In this document: one piece after another, positions 1 through 9,543 of the stretch
Numbering within the stretch: the stretch's first letter is position 1
How the letters are laid out: each line of letters begins with the position of its first letter
NCBI GenBank assembly: GCA_029880545.1
Contig: JAOUOD010000005.1
Coordinates: 124,001 to 188,000 of the forward strand
Direction: 5' to 3'
DNA length: 64,000 nucleotides
DNA from: Gammaproteobacteria bacterium
GTDB taxonomy: Bacteria; Pseudomonadota; Gammaproteobacteria; Acidiferrobacterales; SZUA-150
Notes under the pieces: model-generated
What the model was told of the DNA's origin: nothing
Database searches by the model: none
What the model saw: only the letters and a program-made list of their open reading frames with translations
Made by a program: the position numbers and the translations under genes

Positions 1-828
1 GATCACACCTTGTCTGCCTATCGTCGTGACCTGGAACAACTGGTGAAATGGTTGCAACCGGAACAGACGGCATTGCATCTTGCCCGGCGCGAACAGCTAT
101 TGCGTTTTCTTGCCGACGGCGTTGCCGGCGGTGCCCGACCGCGGACGACTGCGCGATACCTTTCCAGCCTGAGACGGTTCTACCGGTTCCTGTTGCAGGA
201 AGGTCATCGCCAGGACGATCCATCGGCCATGATCGATTCACCGAAGCTGAACCGTGGCCTTCCAGGTACACTGAGTGAAGCCGAGGTGGAAGCTTTGCTG
301 TCAGCCCCGGATACTGAAAAACCACTTGGTATGCGCGATCGGGCAATGCTCGAGGTGCTCTATGCCACCGGTTTGCGTGTCAGCGAACTGGTGGGGCTGG
401 AATACCGGCATGTCAGCCTCGAATCCGGTGTTATTCGGGTAATGGGAAAAGGCAGCAAGGAGCGCCTGGTACCGCTGGGCGAGGAGGCCATCGACTGGTT
501 GCAGCGTTACCTGGCTGCCGCGCGATCGGAGATCCGCGGCAGCAGTCAATGTTATTATGTATTCCCGACGGCGCGTGGCGGTGCCATGACCCGCCAGGCG
601 TTCTGGGCCAATATCAAGCGCTATGCTGATCAGGCAGGTATTAAAACCAGCCTGTCGCCACATACGCTGCGTCACGCGTTTGCGACTCATCTTCTGAATC
701 ATGGTGCTGACCTGCGCGTGGTGCAGTTGTTGCTGGGCCATTCAGACCTTTCAACAACGCAGATCTATACGCATGTGGCCAGGGCGCGATTACAATCGCT
801 GCATCAACAGCATCATCCGCGTGGCTAG
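1..828 (+). CDS. xerD: Tyrosine recombinase XerD (5' end cut by window edge)
   Basis: Site-specific recombinase that, with XerC, resolves chromosome dimers at dif together with FtsK. The reading frame is open to base 1 and begins inside the N-terminal SAM-like domain at the family motif TLSAYRRDL, so about 20 codons lie outside the window. The catalytic set is visible: Arg in ATGLRVSEL, Lys in GKGSKERLVP, HTLRHAFATHLL (His-x-x-Arg), His in LLGHSDLSTTQ and Tyr in IYTHV. The ending LHQQHHPRG matches the XerD (not XerC) C-terminus. A TTG at base 10 is not a credible start because homology continues upstream. The next gene is 82 bases downstream. Confidence 0.97.
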   Translation, partial: DHTLSAYRRDLEQLVKWLQPEQTALHLARREQLLRFLADGVAGGARPRTTARYLSSLRRFYRFLLQEGHRQDDPSAMIDSPKLNRGLPGTLSEAEVEALLSAPDTEKPLGMRDRAMLEVLYATGLRVSELVGLEYRHVSLESGVIRVMGKGSKERLVPLGEEAIDWLQRYLAAARSEIRGSSQCYYVFPTARGGAMTRQAFWANIKRYADQAGIKTSLSPHTLRHAFATHLLNHGADLRVVQLLLGHSDLSTTQIYTHVARARLQSLHQQHHPRG

Positions 829-910
829 TATGTACTCGTGACAGTTTCAGCCAAGGTTTGACTGGTGAGGTTCAGGCGGGAAACAGACAAATGACAGGAG
901 CAGGAGCCGG

Positions 911-1993
911 ATGATTGACTGGAACGCGTTGACAGACAGGTTTGCCGATTTTGTACCGGTATTGGCGACAATTAGCTTCCTGGTTCTTTTGCTGGGGATC
1001 AGCCATCGATTTCTGATCGGCCGTCGCCGGGAACTGGGCGCCGAGGCGATATTGCCGAGACAGTTGTTGATGCTGGCGATGACCACGGTTGGTTTGCTGA
1101 TCATCGTGCTGATGTTTCCCATGTCTGATGTTACCCGTGGACAGGTATTCAGCCTGCTGGGTGTTGTGCTGACGGCAGTAATCGGCTTGTCATCGGCAAC
1201 ATTTGTTTCCAACATGATGGCCGGTATCATGTTGCGTGCTATCAAGAGTTTCCGGCCCGGTGATTTCATTCGTATTGGCGACAAGTTCGGGCGGGTTACG
1301 GAGCGTGGCCTGTTCCATACTGAAATCCAGACCGAAGACCGGGATCTGACCACGTTCCCCAATATGTATCTTGTCACCAGCCCGGTAACCGTTGTACACA
1401 GCACCGGAACCATCATTTCGGCGACCCTGTCACTTGGCTATGATATATCCCATGCCGAGCTGGAGCCGCTTATGAAGCGCGCTGCCGAAAACGCCGGTTT
1501 GACCGATCCGTTTGTACTGGTTACCGAGCTTGGTGATTTTTCAGTCAACTACCGGGTCGCCGGGTTTCTCAACGATGTGAAAACTCTCGTTACTGCGCGC
1601 TCCAGCCTGAGGAAGCATGTTCTAGACGTGTTGCATGGCGCCGGTATAGAAATTCTGTCGCCTTCATATATGGTCCAGCGTCCGCTATCGGCAGGTGAAA
1701 CAATCATTCCGGATCCTTACCTGCAGACAAGTGCGGCGCGGTCTGGGTCCGGCAAAACCGACAGTACGCCGGAAGAGGTCATGTTTGCCAAGGCCGAGGA
1801 AATTTCCTCGCGCGAGGAGATCAGGAGCGAAATCGCGAAAATGAAGGACAGGATTGTGGAGCTTGCCAAATCAGCGCAGGCTGCATCAGCGGAAGAAGAC
1901 GAGATCATCGGGCGGCGCATTCATGGCATCGAGCGCTATATAGGCATGTTGACCCGGCGGCTGGACCAGATGGAGTCCGGCAGCGGCAAATAG
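911..1993 (+). CDS. MscS-family mechanosensitive channel
   Basis: Inner-membrane channel-like protein of 360 residues. Three hydrophobic segments lie near residues 16-33, 52-68 and 78-105; the third runs into the small-residue pore helix and the MscS beta domain (FRPGDFIRIGDKFGRVTERG, then PNMYLVTSPV). The C-terminal 80 residues are charged and predicted helical, probably a cytosolic coiled coil, a tail that small MscS proteins usually lack. Start: ATG preceded by GGAGC. MscS family members open under membrane tension to release solutes; whether this one is a true osmotic valve or a signalling variant cannot be told. A second, unrelated MscS gene lies at 48566-49660. Confidence 0.88.
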   Translation: MIDWNALTDRFADFVPVLATISFLVLLLGISHRFLIGRRRELGAEAILPRQLLMLAMTTVGLLIIVLMFPMSDVTRGQVFSLLGVVLTAVIGLSSATFVSNMMAGIMLRAIKSFRPGDFIRIGDKFGRVTERGLFHTEIQTEDRDLTTFPNMYLVTSPVTVVHSTGTIISATLSLGYDISHAELEPLMKRAAENAGLTDPFVLVTELGDFSVNYRVAGFLNDVKTLVTARSSLRKHVLDVLHGAGIEILSPSYMVQRPLSAGETIIPDPYLQTSAARSGSGKTDSTPEEVMFAKAEEISSREEIRSEIAKMKDRIVELAKSAQAASAEEDEIIGRRIHGIERYIGMLTRRLDQMESGSGK

Positions 1994-2016
1994 GTGGTTG
2001 ATTCCGGTTTGGCAGC

Positions 2017-2541
2017 ATGAAGCGGATAGAAATAACAGAAGCCGGCCGCGATGACCGGGCGGTGATCGAAGACATGTTTCAGTCATATGCTGATGATTTT
2101 ACCGCGTTTGTTGACAGTATTCCTCGAACGGAAGATGGTCGCTACCTGATGCCTGATGGAACGCCGACCCTGGACTCCTATTTTTCCAGCGCTGATCAGC
2201 ATGCACTGCTTGTCACCGACTCTGACCGATCAGTCGGGTTTGTTCTGCTGGATCGACAATGCTTGATGGACCCGGCATCGCTGGTAGTGGCGCATTTCTA
2301 TATTAGCCAAGAGTGGCGTGGAAAGGGTGTTGGCACTCTCGCTGCGGCGCAGGTGTTTGATATGTTTCCGGGTCCGTGGGAAGTTGCGGTAATGCAGGAG
2401 AACCTGTCGGCCATACGGTTTTGGCAGGCCGCTATATCGCGATATACCAGGGACAGTTTCCGGAGGCTGGAACCGGATGGCTGGAGTGGACCCGTCTTCG
2501 TGTTTGATAATTCCGGGCATCCCGGTGGCAAGGAACTGTAA
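2017..2541 (+). CDS. GNAT-family N-acetyltransferase
   Basis: 174-residue GCN5-related acetyltransferase. The acetyl-CoA-binding motif A is visible as QEWRGKGVGTLAAAQVF at about residues 94-110, following the beta-4 strand VVAHFYIS; the fold continues with the EVAVMQENLSAIRFWQ helix (motif B). The substrate is unknown. Its stop codon overlaps the next start by one base (TAATG), so translation with greB is probably coupled. The short 23-base gap from the MscS gene suggests one transcript. Confidence 0.85.
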   Translation: MKRIEITEAGRDDRAVIEDMFQSYADDFTAFVDSIPRTEDGRYLMPDGTPTLDSYFSSADQHALLVTDSDRSVGFVLLDRQCLMDPASLVVAHFYISQEWRGKGVGTLAAAQVFDMFPGPWEVAVMQENLSAIRFWQAAISRYTRDSFRRLEPDGWSGPVFVFDNSGHPGGKEL

Positions 2542-3047
2542 TGGGTCGTCGTCGCTTACCTGCTGCCGCCAAATCGCCGTATATTACTGCGGATGGATAT
2601 GCTGCGTTACAGCATGAGACCAGGTGTTTGTGGCAAAAGCGCACCGAGGTCACTGCTGCGTTGGCAGCGGCTGCCGCAGAGGGCGACCGTTCCGAAAACG
2701 CGGAATACATCTACAGAAAGAAAGAGTTGGCCGGTATAGATCGTCGAATCCGTTATCTGCAGAAACGCATGCCGGATCTCAAGGTCATTCGTAAAGTTCC
2801 AGACAACCCGGAGCAGGTATTCTTCGGGGCGTGGGTGGAACTGGAAGATGAATCGGGCAACACGGTTACCTATCGCGTCGTTGGTCCTGATGAGCTCGAT
2901 TTACAAAATGGCTGGATCAGTATTGATTCGCCATTGGCGCGCGCACTGATGAAGAAGTCCATTGATGATGACGTGCGGGTATCAACGCCTGAGGGTGAGC
3001 GCGAGTACGTGGTGGTAGCCGTCAGTTATTCGTCACCCTGTTCCTGA
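2541..3047 (+). CDS. greB: Transcription elongation factor GreB
   Basis: 168 residues, close to the usual GreB length. It binds the secondary channel of RNA polymerase and stimulates cleavage of backtracked RNA. The N-terminal coiled coil has the acidic tip region (AEGDRSENAEYIYRKKEL), and the C-terminal FKBP-like domain follows from about residue 90 (VFFGAWVELEDESG, then NGWISIDSPLARALMKK). YIYRKKEL and the PDL/KVI linker favour GreB over GreA. The start overlaps the stop of the acetyltransferase gene. It ends four bases before the convergent gene at 3052. Confidence 0.95.
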   Translation: MGRRRLPAAAKSPYITADGYAALQHETRCLWQKRTEVTAALAAAAAEGDRSENAEYIYRKKELAGIDRRIRYLQKRMPDLKVIRKVPDNPEQVFFGAWVELEDESGNTVTYRVVGPDELDLQNGWISIDSPLARALMKKSIDDDVRVSTPEGEREYVVVAVSYSSPCS

Positions 3048-3051
3048 AGAT

Positions 3052-3843
3052 TCAACCCTGGTTCCAGTACCCGTTGATGCTGCCCGGTAACTTGTCCCGG
3101 ACGCTGTTGCCGAAACCGTCGATACCGGTTTGAATCAGGAACGCATCACCGTGTTTGCTATAGCCCAGTACTGCCGCCAGATTTCTGGCCAGTGTTGTCC
3201 GGTTCATGGCGCCAACGCGGTCGCGTAATACTCCATTAAGTTCGCTAGTCAGGATGCCGTATTCCCGGTCAAAAATGTGTAATGACTGGAAGTAATCCAG
3301 CGCGGCTATAGCAAAGACCAGGGTAGTCGATTTGATCAGCCAGCTTGGTTCCGGTAGCGCCAGCAGGCTGATAAAGCTGATACTGGCGGAAATTATGGAA
3401 ATCATGCCCAGCCTGGTCGAACTTGCCCGTGCCTCGCGATTGTCGGCCATGAGTTGCCGAATCTGAATCTCACGGTTGCGCGACATGAGTGTGTGCTGGA
3501 AGTGGAGTTCACGAAACAGCACGAGAATGCGTGCCAGTTTCTCGGCGTGGTGCTGTCGATGAATGCCAGACTGTTCTATTGCAGAAGTGAAGGTGTTGTC
3601 GAGCTGGCTCAATCTTGGTGCAATGGCGGAGCGTTCGGCGCGATCAAGTGACTGGTTGATCATGTCGCGGATTTCAATAACGTCTTCTACGTCTGCCGGA
3701 AAGCGCAGGCCGGCCAGGGTACGATATACCGCCGGAAAGCTGCTGACCGTAATGTGTTGTTGCAGTACCTGGCTCCGCTGCTTGCGGGCAAGACCTTGTC
3801 TTTTATCGCGCCTGGTTCTCACGGCAGCATCCCTCGCTGTCAT
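3052..3843 (-). CDS. Uncharacterised membrane protein, 263 residues
   Basis: I do not recognise a family. The frame is open further upstream, but that part is low-complexity antisense of the rep 3' end, so I place the start at the ATG beginning MTARDAAVRTRRDKR. The first 130 residues are basic and helical. Two hydrophobic stretches near residues 140-160 and 165-185 form a likely membrane hairpin (SIISASISFISLLAL, then SWLIKSTTLVFAIAALDYF). A ~75-residue tail follows, ending SINGYWNQG. It is convergent with greB with a four-base gap and lies 88 bases downstream of rep, possibly in the same transcript. Confidence 0.7.
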   Translation of the reverse strand: MTARDAAVRTRRDKRQGLARKQRSQVLQQHITVSSFPAVYRTLAGLRFPADVEDVIEIRDMINQSLDRAERSAIAPRLSQLDNTFTSAIEQSGIHRQHHAEKLARILVLFRELHFQHTLMSRNREIQIRQLMADNREARASSTRLGMISIISASISFISLLALPEPSWLIKSTTLVFAIAALDYFQSLHIFDREYGILTSELNGVLRDRVGAMNRTTLARNLAAVLGYSKHGDAFLIQTGIDGFGNSVRDKLPGSINGYWNQG

Positions 3844-3931
3844 TCGAGTGATGGAAGTATAACAAGTATTGAAAGCCGTGGAGTTCTTAAAATGCCGTTT
3901 TGTCGGCCAAGCCTGACCTTTCGGATTGCAA

Positions 3932-5965
3932 TCAGCCACCTTCCAGCATGTTACGCAAGCCGTCAAGATGCGCCAGGCCGCGAGCCTGTTTTTCTTCTGC
4001 TGGTAGCTCGTCTCGTCCTGACCAGTGCAGGTCTTCGCGCGGCAGCTCTTCAAGAAAGCGGCTGGGCTCGCAGTCAATGCGATCAGGGCCGCGCTTGCGC
4101 TTGCGCGCATAGGTCATGGTCAGGGTTTTTTGTGCGCGTGTAATTCCGACATAGGTCAACCGACGTTCCTCGGTAATCCCGGCTTCGTCAAGACTGTTAT
4201 GATGTGGCAGGATGTTTTCTTCCATGCCGATCATGTAAACATGGGGAAATTCGAGGCCCTTGGCCGCGTGCAGCGTCATCAAGGCAACCTGGTTATCGGC
4301 AGCATCATCGTCACTGCGATCCAGCATGTCGCGCAGAACCAGGTTGGCGACCACGCGCCTCAGGCTCGGGTTCTTGTCACCGGCGCACATGTTGTGTATC
4401 CAGTCGCGGAGTTCGTTGACATTTTCCATACGACGTTTTACCGCCTTGCTGTCCTTGTGTAATTCGCGCAGCCAGTTTTCATAGTCAATGTCCTTGAGCA
4501 GGCGATCAAATACCTGGCCGGCATTGGCATCAACATCGTCATCATCGCTTTCCATCATGGCGTCGTTGGCCAGCTCGCCTATCCAGTCGGAAAAATGTCG
4601 CAGCCTGGCAATGGCATTTGACTGCAGAACCTGTTCGAGTCCCAGTTCGGAACACGCGCGCAACAGGCTGACATGCCGCGAACCGGCATAATGACCCAGC
4701 TTGCTCAGGGTGGCAGGGCCGATGTGGCGCTTTGGTGTCTCGACGCATCGCAAGAACGCCGCATCATCATCAGGATTGCTGATCAGTCTTAGATAGGCAA
4801 CAAGGTCCTTGATTTCAGCACGATCAAAAAATGATGTGCCTCCGCTAAGGTAGTAGGGGATACCGCGTTCGCGCAATACCTTTTCCAGAACGCGCGACTG
4901 GTGATTGCTTCGATAAAGAATGGCAAAGTCGTTGTACCGGAGTTTTTTCTGAAAAAGCTGCGCCTGGATATCAGCAATAACCAGTTCGGCCTCACGTTCT
5001 TCATTGTCGGCAGGCAGGATACGAATGGGGTCGCCGTATCCCAGTTCGCTCCACAGCCGTTTCTCGAAAACATGCGTATTGTTTGCGATCACTGCGTTGG
5101 CGGCCTTGAGAACGCGACCGCTCGAACGATAGTTTTGTTCGAGCTTGATGACCGTCAGGTTATTGAAGTCTTCGTTGAGCAGTGCCAGGTTTTCCGGGCG
5201 GGCGCCACGCCAGGTATAGATGGACTGATCATCGTCACCAACAACTGTCAGACCATGATGTGCAGATACCAGTTGTTGAACCAGGCTGTACTGGCAGCTG
5301 TTGGTATCCTGGTATTCATCGACCAGCAGGTAGCGAATTCGCCTGCGCCACTTGTTGAGATGTTCAGGATGTTCATTAAACAGCCTGACCGGCAGCAGGA
5401 TAAGGTCATCAAAATCCAGCGCGTTAAAAGCCTGCAATTGTTGCTGGTACAGCGGGTAGACGCGTGCCGCCAGGCTCTTTACCGGCTGGGCATCACAGTG
5501 ATTGATCGCATCATCCGGAGATACCAGTTCGTTTTTCCAGGAAGAGATATGCCAGCGCACCTGGTCAGGAAGTGACTTGTCACCGCTGAGATCATTGCGA
5601 AGTATGTCGCGAACAATGTTGGCGCAATCATCGGAATCCAGGATGGAGAAGTTTTTCTTGTAGCCGAGTGTCTCGGCATCCTCCCGGATTATGCGCAGGC
5701 CAAGCGAGTGAAACGTCGATACATGCAGGCCTTCGCTGCCTTCCTTGCCCAGCAGGCGTGTTACACGTTCACGCATTTCCCGCGCCGCCTTGTTGGTAAA
5801 TGTCACAGCGTAGATGCTGTCAGCCGGAAAACCCTTGTCATTGATCAGCCAGGCAATCTTTTGGGTGATAACAGAAGTTTTGCCGCTGCCGGCACCGGCC
5901 AGTACCAGCAATGGCCCGTCGATATGGCGAACGGCCTTCAGTTGTTGCGGGTTGAGTTGAGACAA
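3932..5965 (-). CDS. rep: ATP-dependent DNA helicase Rep
   Basis: Superfamily 1A 3'-5' helicase acting at stalled replication forks; 677 residues. Walker A AGAGSGKT is at about residues 23-30; then FTNKAAREM (motif Ia), LLVDEYQDTN (motif II), GDDDQSIYTWRGA (motif III) and TLHAAKGLEFPHV (motif V) near 555, followed by LTYVGITRAQ (motif VI). The N-terminus resembles Rep (SQLNPQQLKAV) more than UvrD. The best start is a TTG at 5965, seven to nine bases after AGGAAA; an in-frame extension to 6034 adds non-homologous residues. It lies downstream of gpsA on the same strand with a 155-base gap. Confidence 0.94.
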   Translation of the reverse strand: MSQLNPQQLKAVRHIDGPLLVLAGAGSGKTSVITQKIAWLINDKGFPADSIYAVTFTNKAAREMRERVTRLLGKEGSEGLHVSTFHSLGLRIIREDAETLGYKKNFSILDSDDCANIVRDILRNDLSGDKSLPDQVRWHISSWKNELVSPDDAINHCDAQPVKSLAARVYPLYQQQLQAFNALDFDDLILLPVRLFNEHPEHLNKWRRRIRYLLVDEYQDTNSCQYSLVQQLVSAHHGLTVVGDDDQSIYTWRGARPENLALLNEDFNNLTVIKLEQNYRSSGRVLKAANAVIANNTHVFEKRLWSELGYGDPIRILPADNEEREAELVIADIQAQLFQKKLRYNDFAILYRSNHQSRVLEKVLRERGIPYYLSGGTSFFDRAEIKDLVAYLRLISNPDDDAAFLRCVETPKRHIGPATLSKLGHYAGSRHVSLLRACSELGLEQVLQSNAIARLRHFSDWIGELANDAMMESDDDDVDANAGQVFDRLLKDIDYENWLRELHKDSKAVKRRMENVNELRDWIHNMCAGDKNPSLRRVVANLVLRDMLDRSDDDAADNQVALMTLHAAKGLEFPHVYMIGMEENILPHHNSLDEAGITEERRLTYVGITRAQKTLTMTYARKRKRGPDRIDCEPSRFLEELPREDLHWSGRDELPAEEKQARGLAHLDGLRNMLEGG

Positions 5966-6120
5966 ACGACTGGTTTCCTGCGCGACTGTTCTGTTTGCAC
6001 GGCACGAGCATCGAAATGGATGAGCGCACAGCAAGTGATGTAGTCGCAGATATTACCGGCTGGACAACTTCTGCGGTAGATTGATTTTTCCCGCCGATTG
6101 TGCGCCTTCAGGCGACCGTA

Positions 6121-7029
6121 TCAGGATTGCAGAATCCCGACGAATTGATTAATTGTTTTCGGGGCAGGATTGGCAAGAATACTCTCGACACATTGTGCCA
6201 GTGGAAATTGTGCCAGGTCGATGAGTTGTTTTTCTGCCAGAAGCCTGATGGTGTGCGGACCTTCGCCAGTCAGCGCGGTTGTGTCGCCGCGTGCCAGCAT
6301 CAACCCGAGCTCATGATGATGCGAACCGGCACTGGTCGCGGTAGTGACCAGGTCGCCCAGTCCGCCGAGTGACCAGGCGCTGTCGGGTGCTGCGTCCACG
6401 GACTGCAATACCTGTTTCAGTTCTGCCATGGTTTTGACCAGCAATGCACCACGACTGTTGTCACCAAGACCGAGGCCGTCAGCCAGGCCAAACAGGATGG
6501 CGTAGACGTTTTTCATAATTGCCGACCATGACAGGCCGATCATGTCATCATGGGGTTGCAGTGTCAGGGCAGTGTGACGGAAACAGCGCATAATGGCCCG
6601 GGCATGATCATGGTTGTCAGCAGCAACATGAGCGAAGCCGGGTTTGCCGGCAACTATCTCCTCGGCAATCATGGGTCCATAAATGACGCCATAGCCGGCA
6701 CGACGGCTGAACCGGCTTGCCAGGATTTCAACAGGCATGCGACCCTCGTCATCCAGGCCCTTGGCGATGGCGGCGCATACCGGGTTGTTGACCGGGTCAG
6801 GCTCAACCAGTTTGGATACGCGTGCCAGTGCAGTGGCCGGCAGGCAAAAATAGATATGGCTGGCTGCCCGGCTCCAGGACCGCAGTTGAGCGTCGGCGTT
6901 ATCCAGGTGGCGATGCCAGATGTGTAACGATGCGTGCAGGCCTAGCAGGAATTCAAAGGCGTGACCCATCTCGCCGTATCCTATAATCAGGATGTTGGGG
7001 TCAGTCTGTCTGGCTTCAGGAGGAGTCAC
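6121..7029 (-). CDS. gpsA: Glycerol-3-phosphate dehydrogenase [NAD(P)+], divergent GpsA
   Basis: Makes sn-glycerol 3-phosphate for phospholipid synthesis. The Rossmann motif is IIGYGEMGHAFEFLL rather than the usual GxGxWG; the substrate and catalytic parts are recognisable: GPMIAEEIVAGKPG, MKNVYAILFGLADGLGLGDN (the Lys is catalytic) and LGGLGDLVTTATS. The divergence is spread over the whole protein. The start is uncertain: a GTG at 7029 after a GGAAA fits the protein best, while an ATG at 7140 would add 37 residues and would overlap the ATG of the head-to-head gene at 7139. If this is the only gpsA it is essential. Confidence 0.85.
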   Translation of the reverse strand: MTPPEARQTDPNILIIGYGEMGHAFEFLLGLHASLHIWHRHLDNADAQLRSWSRAASHIYFCLPATALARVSKLVEPDPVNNPVCAAIAKGLDDEGRMPVEILASRFSRRAGYGVIYGPMIAEEIVAGKPGFAHVAADNHDHARAIMRCFRHTALTLQPHDDMIGLSWSAIMKNVYAILFGLADGLGLGDNSRGALLVKTMAELKQVLQSVDAAPDSAWSLGGLGDLVTTATSAGSHHHELGLMLARGDTTALTGEGPHTIRLLAEKQLIDLAQFPLAQCVESILANPAPKTINQFVGILQS

Positions 7030-7138
7030 GGTTGCGGTTTTCCGTTGCAGAGCTTGACGACGTACTCCATTGTTACATAGTTTACCAGTACAACAAACGG
7101 GCGCCGTTGCCGGGTTTGACCGGTAATCCTGGAAAGCC

Positions 7139-8035
7139 ATGACCGAACCCTTGATTCTGTTTGTACCCGGAAAACACCCGAAACCGCCTGCCGCGGAACA
7201 CCTGGCCTTATTGCGCCTGGCCATGGCCGGTGGCTTGCGCAGAATTGCAGCGACACAGGCGAACAGGCTCGAGCGGTGTGAACAAATACTCGAGGTGGCG
7301 CCCTGGAATTTCAGTTATTACGCGGAACATCGGGATGAAAGTCGGGATTGGCCCTGGATTGAGCTTATGCTTGAGCGCGAAGCGGCCAGCCTCCCTGAAA
7401 AACAACAGGCCCGTCACTGGCGAACCCGCATGGCCGGGATCTGGATTGGCCTCGCTGACCGGTTTCCGTGGTTGATCCGCTGGATTCCGGACCCGGTCGT
7501 GCGAGAATCCGTTGCTGATACCTGGCGCTATTTTTGTAACCAGAACAAGATTGCCTGTCGCGTACGGGAGTATGTAAAAGCACCCCTGCGTGAGGCGTTC
7601 GCGGCGGACCGCGAGGTACTGGTTATAGGCCACAGCATGGGCTCCGTTATTGCCTATGACGCACTTTGGGAATTATGGCACGAAGAGCACAACAAGGGAT
7701 TGGTCGACTTTTTGACCATAGGCAGCCCGCTCGGATCGCATTTTGTCCAGTGTCGTTTGCTTGGCTGGGAAAACGGGCACGGGCGTCGATATCCCGGCAA
7801 TATCGGCCACTGGACCAATATAGCTGCTGAAGGCGACCTGGTGTCACTGGATAAAACCTTGGCAGATGATTTTTCCGGTATGATCGGGCAGTATGTCCGC
7901 GGCGACATCATCGATATCTACGAAAACGTGTATACCTGGTTCCGCAACGAGGACGGGCTGAATGTCCATCGATCCTACGGTTATCTTGTTCATCCCGAGG
8001 TTAGCAGGGTGATCGCGGCATTCCTGGCAAGGTGA
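7139..8035 (+). CDS. Alpha/beta-fold hydrolase, probable serine esterase/lipase
   Basis: 298 residues. The nucleophile elbow GHSMGS is at about residues 166-171 within VLVIGHSMGSVIAYDALW, after an early LILFVPGK strand. Later, TIGSPLGSHF and NIAAEGDLVSLDKTL (candidate acid) follow, and a late His occurs in LVHPEVSRVI. No signal peptide, so it is likely cytoplasmic. The layout resembles bacterial proteins with lipase-like GHSMG domains of unknown substrate. It is divergent from gpsA and overlaps the start region of dacB by a few bases, suggesting translational coupling with a peptidoglycan gene. Confidence 0.8.
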   Translation: MTEPLILFVPGKHPKPPAAEHLALLRLAMAGGLRRIAATQANRLERCEQILEVAPWNFSYYAEHRDESRDWPWIELMLEREAASLPEKQQARHWRTRMAGIWIGLADRFPWLIRWIPDPVVRESVADTWRYFCNQNKIACRVREYVKAPLREAFAADREVLVIGHSMGSVIAYDALWELWHEEHNKGLVDFLTIGSPLGSHFVQCRLLGWENGHGRRYPGNIGHWTNIAAEGDLVSLDKTLADDFSGMIGQYVRGDIIDIYENVYTWFRNEDGLNVHRSYGYLVHPEVSRVIAAFLAR

Positions 8036-8037
8036 CT

Positions 8038-9483
8038 ATGGACAGACTCTTGATGATTTTGGTGGCTGTGTGCCTGGGTATGTCGCCGGTTGCGGCTCGC
8101 GCCCAATCTGCGCTGCCGACAACAATCAAAAAGACCATGCAGGAAAGTCGCATCCCGCAAAACAGTGTGTCGATTTACATTCATCGAATCGGTGAACCCG
8201 GACCAAGATTGGCCTGGCTCGATGATGTGCCACGCAACCCGGCGTCAACCATAAAATTGCTGACCACGTTCGCTGCCCTGGAGTTGCTCGGTCCGGACTT
8301 TACCTGGAAAACCGAGGTCTATACCCAGGCGGCGCCCGAGCACGAAACCCTGAATGGCAATCTGTATCTCAAGGGCTATGGTGACCCGTACCTGGTCAGC
8401 GAGCAATTCTGGCGCCTGTTGCGGGAAGTGCGTTATCGCGGGCTAAAGCGAATCAATGGTGATCTGGTGCTGGATGACACCTATTTTGAAACGGAAGCCG
8501 TTGATCCGGGCGGTTTTGATGGTCAGCCACATCGTTCTTATAATGTTGCGCCATCAGCATTCATGCTTAATTTTCAGTCTGTAAATTTCCTGTTCCGGCC
8601 GGGCCCGGATAATCAATCAGTCCAGATTGTCGCCGATCCGGATCCGGGCCTGCAGATTGTGAATCGGCTAAAGGTAGGAAAGGGTGGTTGCCGTAACTGG
8701 AAAAGTCGCGTGCACATGGATGTGGCCAATGGCAAGGATGACGTAATCCGTTTTAGTGGTCGCTATGATCGGGCCTGTGGCGACAAGAGCATGTATCGCG
8801 TGGTGACAGATTCCGGTCAATATATCCGCGGGGTGTTTCGTTCCTTGTGGCAGGAGCTTGGGGGGCGGTTCGAGGGCAGATTGCTCAAGGCACCGGTTCC
8901 CGGGTCCGCGAACCTGTATTTTCAGAAAACATCCCAACCGCTTCCCGAGATCATTCGGTCCATTAACAAGTACAGCAACAATGTCATGACCCGCCAGTTG
9001 CTGCTGACCCTCGCCGCCGAGCGTGGCGGTGTGCCGGGTACGACCGAAAAGGGCGTTGCTGTGATTCGTGAATGGCTGGCTGGGCGAGGTCTCGATGACC
9101 CCGGGCTGGTTCTGGACAATGGAGCAGGGTTGTCGCGCGAAACCCGGATCAGCAGCCAGCACATGGGTCGATTATTGTTGGCAGCATATTCCAGTCCGCG
9201 CATGCCGGAGTTGATGGCGTCGCTGCCCATTGTTGGAACTGACGGCACCCTGGCAACGCGATTTGCCGATTCACCGGCAACGGGCAGGGTGCACGCCAAG
9301 ACCGGTCTGCTTGACGATGTGCGCGGGCTTGCCGGCTATGTTCTGGATCAACATCAACAACGCTGGGTCGTGGTGATTCTGCATAACCATGCGTCTGCGC
9401 CGCATCGGGCGGGTGAGCGGTTACAGTCTGCTGTTCTGAGCTGGATATTCAGCCAAGCCAGCCTCGAATCCGGGCTCGAATAA
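8038..9483 (+). CDS. dacB: D-alanyl-D-alanine carboxypeptidase/endopeptidase (PBP4 type)
   Basis: Periplasmic peptidase family S13 enzyme of about 481 residues that trims and opens peptidoglycan cross-links. It has a signal peptide ending near AARA-Q. The active-site triad is complete: SxxK as STIK near residue 70, SxN as YSNN in INKYSNNVMTRQ near 310, and KTG in VHAKTGLLDDVRG near 420. The long insert between the first two motifs (about 230 residues) is the DacB hallmark. I chose the ATG at 8038 over the in-frame GTG six bases earlier; both overlap or touch the stop of the hydrolase gene. Confidence 0.95.
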   Translation: MDRLLMILVAVCLGMSPVAARAQSALPTTIKKTMQESRIPQNSVSIYIHRIGEPGPRLAWLDDVPRNPASTIKLLTTFAALELLGPDFTWKTEVYTQAAPEHETLNGNLYLKGYGDPYLVSEQFWRLLREVRYRGLKRINGDLVLDDTYFETEAVDPGGFDGQPHRSYNVAPSAFMLNFQSVNFLFRPGPDNQSVQIVADPDPGLQIVNRLKVGKGGCRNWKSRVHMDVANGKDDVIRFSGRYDRACGDKSMYRVVTDSGQYIRGVFRSLWQELGGRFEGRLLKAPVPGSANLYFQKTSQPLPEIIRSINKYSNNVMTRQLLLTLAAERGGVPGTTEKGVAVIREWLAGRGLDDPGLVLDNGAGLSRETRISSQHMGRLLLAAYSSPRMPELMASLPIVGTDGTLATRFADSPATGRVHAKTGLLDDVRGLAGYVLDQHQQRWVVVILHNHASAPHRAGERLQSAVLSWIFSQASLESGLE

Positions 9484-9529
9484 TTCCTTCACATTACGGG
9501 TACTTCGCAATGCTCCTGAAGTTTGCAAT

Positions 9530-9543
9530 ATTTGTCGACAAAT
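9530..9543. promoter_or_regulatory. 14-bp perfect palindrome upstream of gltA
   Basis: ATTTGTCGACAAAT is a perfect dyad in the 242-base gap between dacB and gltA. It is about 185 bases before the gltA start and 46 bases after dacB. It could be an operator. The gap is AT-rich downstream of it (a TATATT lies near 9584), but I find no convincing -35. Confidence 0.4.

Noticed and set aside
3844-4110. N-terminal extension of the unknown membrane protein
   Set aside because: It lies in the rep 3' end in another frame, with low-complexity residues and no ribosome site.
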